Shown here piece by piece: positions 6,882-9,320 of a stretch of DNA of 9,320 nt. The DNA lies in NCBI GenBank assembly GCA_002320775.1, contig DCKY01000241.1, positions 1 to 9,320 on the forward strand. Reading direction: 5' to 3'. The stretch comes from Planctomycetes bacterium UBA1662. GTDB lineage: Bacteria > Planctomycetota > UBA8108. The notes beneath the pieces are model-generated. The model was given only the letters and a program-made list of their open reading frames with translations. It made no database searches and was not told the DNA's origin. Position numbers and translations under genes: made by a program. Position 1 is the first letter of the stretch. Each line of letters begins with the position of its first letter.

Positions 6882-8575
6882 TCAAGATGAAGGATGGGAT
6901 CTCTCTTACCGGTCTATTTACTGGAGCGCTGCTGCTGGCGGTTTTTTCCGGCTGTGGCGGGGAGCCGTCAGGCGCCGGGTTGTTCAGCGATGTTACGCGC
7001 GAGCTCGGAATTGATTTTTCCATGGTCAACGGAGCCGCCGGAGAGCGCTTCGTTAACGAGACCATGGTCGGGGGGGGAGGCTGGATTGACTACGACGGAG
7101 ATGGCTGGCTGGACCTCTATCTTACCAGTGGGCACGAGACCCCGAAGTACGCGGAAAAGCCCGGCGCGGCGAAAAATCGCCTGTACAGGAATCTCGCAGG
7201 AACCGGTTTTGAAGATGTGACCGAAAAGGCCGGGGTGGGAGACCGTCGCTATTCCAACGGAATCGCCGTCGCGGATTATGACAACGATGGCGACCAGGAT
7301 CTCTTTGTCGCCAACGTCGGGCGCAGCACCCTCTACCGTAACCGGGGGGATGGAGGCTTCGATGATGTTACCGTTGCAGCGGGCCTGGAGCGTGAGGGCT
7401 TCGGTTCGAGCGCTGCCTGGCTTGACTACGACAGGGATGGCCATCTCGATCTCTTCGTGGTTCGCTACCTGGAATACATCCCGCGCCTGGCGCGGCCCTG
7501 CACCGAGCGGGGTAACAGGGTCTATTGTCATCCGCGGCTCTTCAACGGCCAGGGCGATCTACTCTATCGCAACAGGGGAGATGGCACCTTCGAGGATGTG
7601 AGCGAGAGGTCGGGACTCTCGCTCGGGGGGGCGAACGATGGGAAGGGGCTCGGCGTCCTGGCCGCCGATTTTGATGGAGATGGCCTGCAGGATCTCTATG
7701 TCGCCAACGACACGACAGCGAATTTTCTCTGGCGTAACAGGGGAGATGGAACATTCGTCGATGTCGCCTACGAATGGGGGGTCGCTCTCAGCTCGGCCGG
7801 CAGAGCGCAGGCGGGAATGGGGGTTGATGGGGCGGACCTCAACGGCGATGGGTGGCTGGAGATCCACGTGACGAACTTCTCGAGGGAGACGAACAATCTC
7901 TTTATGCGTGAAGCGCCCGGCTCCTATACCGAGGCGGTGCAGGGTTCGAGCCTGGGGCGCTCGTTTGACCGCCTTGGATTCGGGACGGTATTCGGAGATT
8001 TTGACCTGGATGGGGATCTGGATCTCTCGATAGCGAATGGCCACGTGGATGACATGGTAGAGATCAATTCGCGCGAGACAGGAATCAGCTATCTTCAGCC
8101 TCCTGATCTTCTTCTCAACGACGGCAAGGGACGCTTCTCCCCGGCCCCGCAACCGGGGGCGGCCTTTGGGAAGGAATATGTCGGGCGGGGACTCGCCAGC
8201 GCCGACTACGACAACGACGGGGACCTTGACCTGCTGCTGTGCACGATCGACCAGGGGGCTGTCCTGCTGCGAAACAATCAGAACAGCCGGGAGAAGACGA
8301 CGTCGAATTATCTCTCCATCCGGCTGGTGGGCAGCAGGGGGGCTCGTGATGCCTACGGCAGCACTGTCGTGGTCGAGGCCGGCGGCCGGAGCCAGCACCT
8401 CCTCTGCCAGGCGGGCAGGAGCTACCTCACCTCGGTTGATCCCCGGCTTAACATCGGGCTTGGCGACAGCGCCAGGGCCGAGAAGGTGACGATCACCTGG
8501 GCGAGCGGCCAGGTGCAGGTGCTTACGGACCTCGCCGCCAACCGGCAGTTGGTGATCGAGGAGCCCGGGGAGTAA
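6878..8575 (+). CDS. CRTAC1-family lipoprotein (FG-GAP/VCBS repeats plus ASPIC/UnbV domain)
   Basis: The product is 565 residues if started at GTG 6878, whose GTGA overlaps the TPR gene stop; GGA lies 5 bases upstream. ATG 6887 is an alternative that removes three residues. The N-terminus is a lipoprotein signal with lipobox FSGC (Cys26). Seven FG-GAP-type Ca-binding loops start at D71, D133, D183, D264, D320, D374 and D443 (for example DYDGDGWLDLY, DFDGDGLQDLYVAN), as in an integrin-alpha-like beta-propeller. A Cys pair (C208, C217) lies between loops 3 and 4. Residues about 478-562 form the ASPIC/UnbV domain (NYLSIRL, GSRGARDAYGSTV, LNIGLG, TITWASG). The order and length fit the CRTAC1 family, named after a vertebrate cartilage protein; the bacterial function is not established. 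Inferred: a Ca-stabilised surface protein acting with the upstream TPR lipoprotein. Family assignment is firm. Confidence 0.96.
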   Translation: MIKMKDGISLTGLFTGALLLAVFSGCGGEPSGAGLFSDVTRELGIDFSMVNGAAGERFVNETMVGGGGWIDYDGDGWLDLYLTSGHETPKYAEKPGAAKNRLYRNLAGTGFEDVTEKAGVGDRRYSNGIAVADYDNDGDQDLFVANVGRSTLYRNRGDGGFDDVTVAAGLEREGFGSSAAWLDYDRDGHLDLFVVRYLEYIPRLARPCTERGNRVYCHPRLFNGQGDLLYRNRGDGTFEDVSERSGLSLGGANDGKGLGVLAADFDGDGLQDLYVANDTTANFLWRNRGDGTFVDVAYEWGVALSSAGRAQAGMGVDGADLNGDGWLEIHVTNFSRETNNLFMREAPGSYTEAVQGSSLGRSFDRLGFGTVFGDFDLDGDLDLSIANGHVDDMVEINSRETGISYLQPPDLLLNDGKGRFSPAPQPGAAFGKEYVGRGLASADYDNDGDLDLLLCTIDQGAVLLRNNQNSREKTTSNYLSIRLVGSRGARDAYGSTVVVEAGGRSQHLLCQAGRSYLTSVDPRLNIGLGDSARAEKVTITWASGQVQVLTDLAANRQLVIEEPGE

Positions 8576-8615
8576 AAAACAGAGGCCCCGAAGCTCATGA
8601 GAGCCTCGGGGCCTC
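8574..8615 (-). terminator. Rho-independent terminator of the minus-strand gene
   Basis: A perfect 10-bp GC-rich stem pairs 8582-8591 (GAGGCCCCGA) with 8606-8615. After one mismatch, an inner GCTC/GAGC stem (8593-8596 with 8601-8604) closes on a 4-base loop. Read on the minus strand, six U residues follow (complement of A8574-A8579). On the plus strand no T-run follows, so it is a typical intrinsic terminator only for the minus-strand gene, ending 25 bases after that gene's stop. Its U-tract overlaps the TAA of the convergent CRTAC1 gene; it might also weakly stop plus-strand transcription. Confidence 0.88.
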
Positions 8616-8640
8616 CGGTTGATCGCCTGGCAGGCGCCTG

Positions 8641-9320
8641 TCAGTTACAGGAATCCTGGCAGTCGATGATCTGTACGCAGTCAGCTCCGAGCGCGTGCGC
8701 CGGGCCGCCCTGGAACAGCCAGTTCAGCGCTCCAATGCCGTCGGAGAGATCCAGCGCGCTGTCGCCGTTGAAGTCAAGACCTGCAGGGCAGACAGGATCC
8801 TCTCTTCCGAGGAAGAGATACCCGAACACCGAGATCGCGTCGCTGATATCGACTCCCGCATCCTGGTTGTAGTCGCCTGGGATCTGGCCGCCGCCGAGAG
8901 CTTCCGGGGTGGCTTCAGCCGCCGCCGAGCTGCCGGACTCGTTGCCCCCGGCATCTACAGCGGTCACGGTATAGGAGTAGGTGGTACCGTTTTCTACAGT
9001 GTCATCGGTATAGGCGCTGTCGACCAGGACTTCAGCGATGACCGAACCGTTTCGCGAGAGACTGTAGTAGTCGAAGTCGCCCTCGGTATTGTCATTCCAG
9101 TCAAGGGTCACGACACCGTCACCGGCCTCGGCTGCCAAGCCCGTTGGAATTGCCGGGGGAGTAACATCGGGGACCACCGAGAAGCTGCAGTCGCCCAGCT
9201 CCGGTCGGATCGTCATGCCTTCCCAGGTGGCGACGTTTTGGACCGGCTGGCCCTCGCCGGTGAGGCCCTCGCGGTAGACGAGACTCACCGAGCTGTCAGC
9301 GTCACCCACACTGCCTTCGA
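8641..9320 (-). CDS. Secreted Fn3 / dockerin-like protein, C-terminal part (5' end outside window)
   Basis: The minus frame is open to the window edge (E-G-S precede the GTG at 9309), so about 225 C-terminal residues are visible and the true start lies beyond 9320. The first 50 or so residues (SLVYREGL, NVATWEGMTIRPEL, GDCSF) end a domain that I do not recognise. A standard fibronectin type III domain follows at about 8900-9168 (PPAIPTGL, VTLDWNDN, YYSLSRNG, YTDDTV, YSYTVTAVDAGGNES). After a short Gly linker comes a tandem dockerin-like module (8644-8883) ending in SCN. The role is unknown: Fn3 is a spacer or binding module in extracellular proteins, and an enzyme domain could lie upstream. 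The gene converges on the CRTAC1 gene with a 65-bp gap that holds its terminator. Confidence 0.93.
   Translation of the reverse strand, partial: EGSVGDADSSVSLVYREGLTGEGQPVQNVATWEGMTIRPELGDCSFSVVPDVTPPAIPTGLAAEAGDGVVTLDWNDNTEGDFDYYSLSRNGSVIAEVLVDSAYTDDTVENGTTYSYTVTAVDAGGNESGSSAAAEATPEALGGGQIPGDYNQDAGVDISDAISVFGYLFLGREDPVCPAGLDFNGDSALDLSDGIGALNWLFQGGPAHALGADCVQIIDCQDSCN
8644..8883 (-). repeat. Tandem dockerin-like module, copy in the minus-strand gene
   Basis: The loops DYNQDAGVDISD and DFNGDSALDLSD are 33 residues apart, the same period as in the two plus-strand genes, but with more canonical dockerin type I chemistry (D-x-N-x-D, ISD or LSD). Hydrophobic helices end in YLFLG and WLFQGG. Four cysteines (PVC, ADC, IDC, DSCN) match the plus-strand copies in order, although the tail between the second and third is shorter. 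Confidence 0.88.

Noticed and set aside
8624..8640. Inverted repeat CGCCTG/CAGGCG and palindrome CAGGCGCCTG just after the minus-strand stop
   Set aside because: The loop is only one to three bases, no T-tract follows, and the nearby hairpin at 8582-8615 is a far better terminator.
1..9320. CRISPR array, phage defence, toxin-antitoxin, transposon, tRNA or riboswitch
   Set aside because: Reading both strands showed no short regularly spaced repeats, transposase or nuclease motifs, terminal inverted repeats, cloverleaf or riboswitch-like leader. The only repeats are in-frame protein-domain duplications.

Overview
The window looks like chromosomal DNA from a GC-rich (about 60% by eye) environmental bacterium with a large exported proteome. 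Tandem dockerin-like repeats of the RGDADDNG...LFLGG type at protein C-termini, LamG and Fn3-like modules, a MopE-type Asp/Cys motif, a TPR lipoprotein and a CRTAC1 (FG-GAP plus ASPIC/UnbV) lipoprotein are a combination I associate with Planctomycetota metagenome-assembled genomes, and less strongly with Myxococcota, Acidobacteriota and neighbouring phyla. No rRNA or housekeeping marker is present, so this placement is an inference. I see no tRNA, rRNA, CRISPR array, transposase, integrase, phage gene or defence system.

Layout. (1) 1-699, plus strand: the 3' end of a secreted protein with an F-type lectin (fucolectin-like) domain, an Asp/Cys-rich MopE-like motif and a C-terminal tandem dockerin-like module. 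It is followed by a strong intrinsic terminator at 737-781. (2) 965-4717, plus: a 1250-residue secreted multidomain protein (signal peptide, LamG, two Cys-flanked Fn3-like repeats, LamG, one Cys-flanked Fn3-like repeat, two jelly-roll domains, dockerin-like module) with no catalytic domain that I can recognise. (3) 4776-6881, plus: a 701-residue TPR lipoprotein that starts at GTG. (4) 6878-8575, plus: a CRTAC1-family lipoprotein with seven FG-GAP-type Ca-binding loops and a C-terminal ASPIC/UnbV domain, overlapping the previous gene by GTGA. (5) 8641-9320, minus, convergent: the 3' end of another secreted protein with an Fn3 domain and the same kind of dockerin-like module. Its terminator lies in the 65-bp convergent gap.

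How they may work together. Genes 2-4 are close (58-nt gap, then a 4-nt overlap), run in the same direction, and show no convincing terminator between them, so they are plausibly one transcript. All five products are predicted to be exported or to come from exported proteins, and all are built from binding or scaffold domains rather than enzymes. The three non-lipoproteins end in one common module: two EF-hand-like loops exactly 33 residues apart plus four cysteines at matching places, the last one residue before the C-terminus. The simplest reading is a cell-surface or extracellular-matrix locus in which glycan-binding proteins (fucose-type lectin, LamG) carry a common C-terminal attachment or sorting module, next to a lipoprotein pair (TPR plus CRTAC1) of unknown function. 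That functional link is a hypothesis. No cohesin partner is visible in the window.
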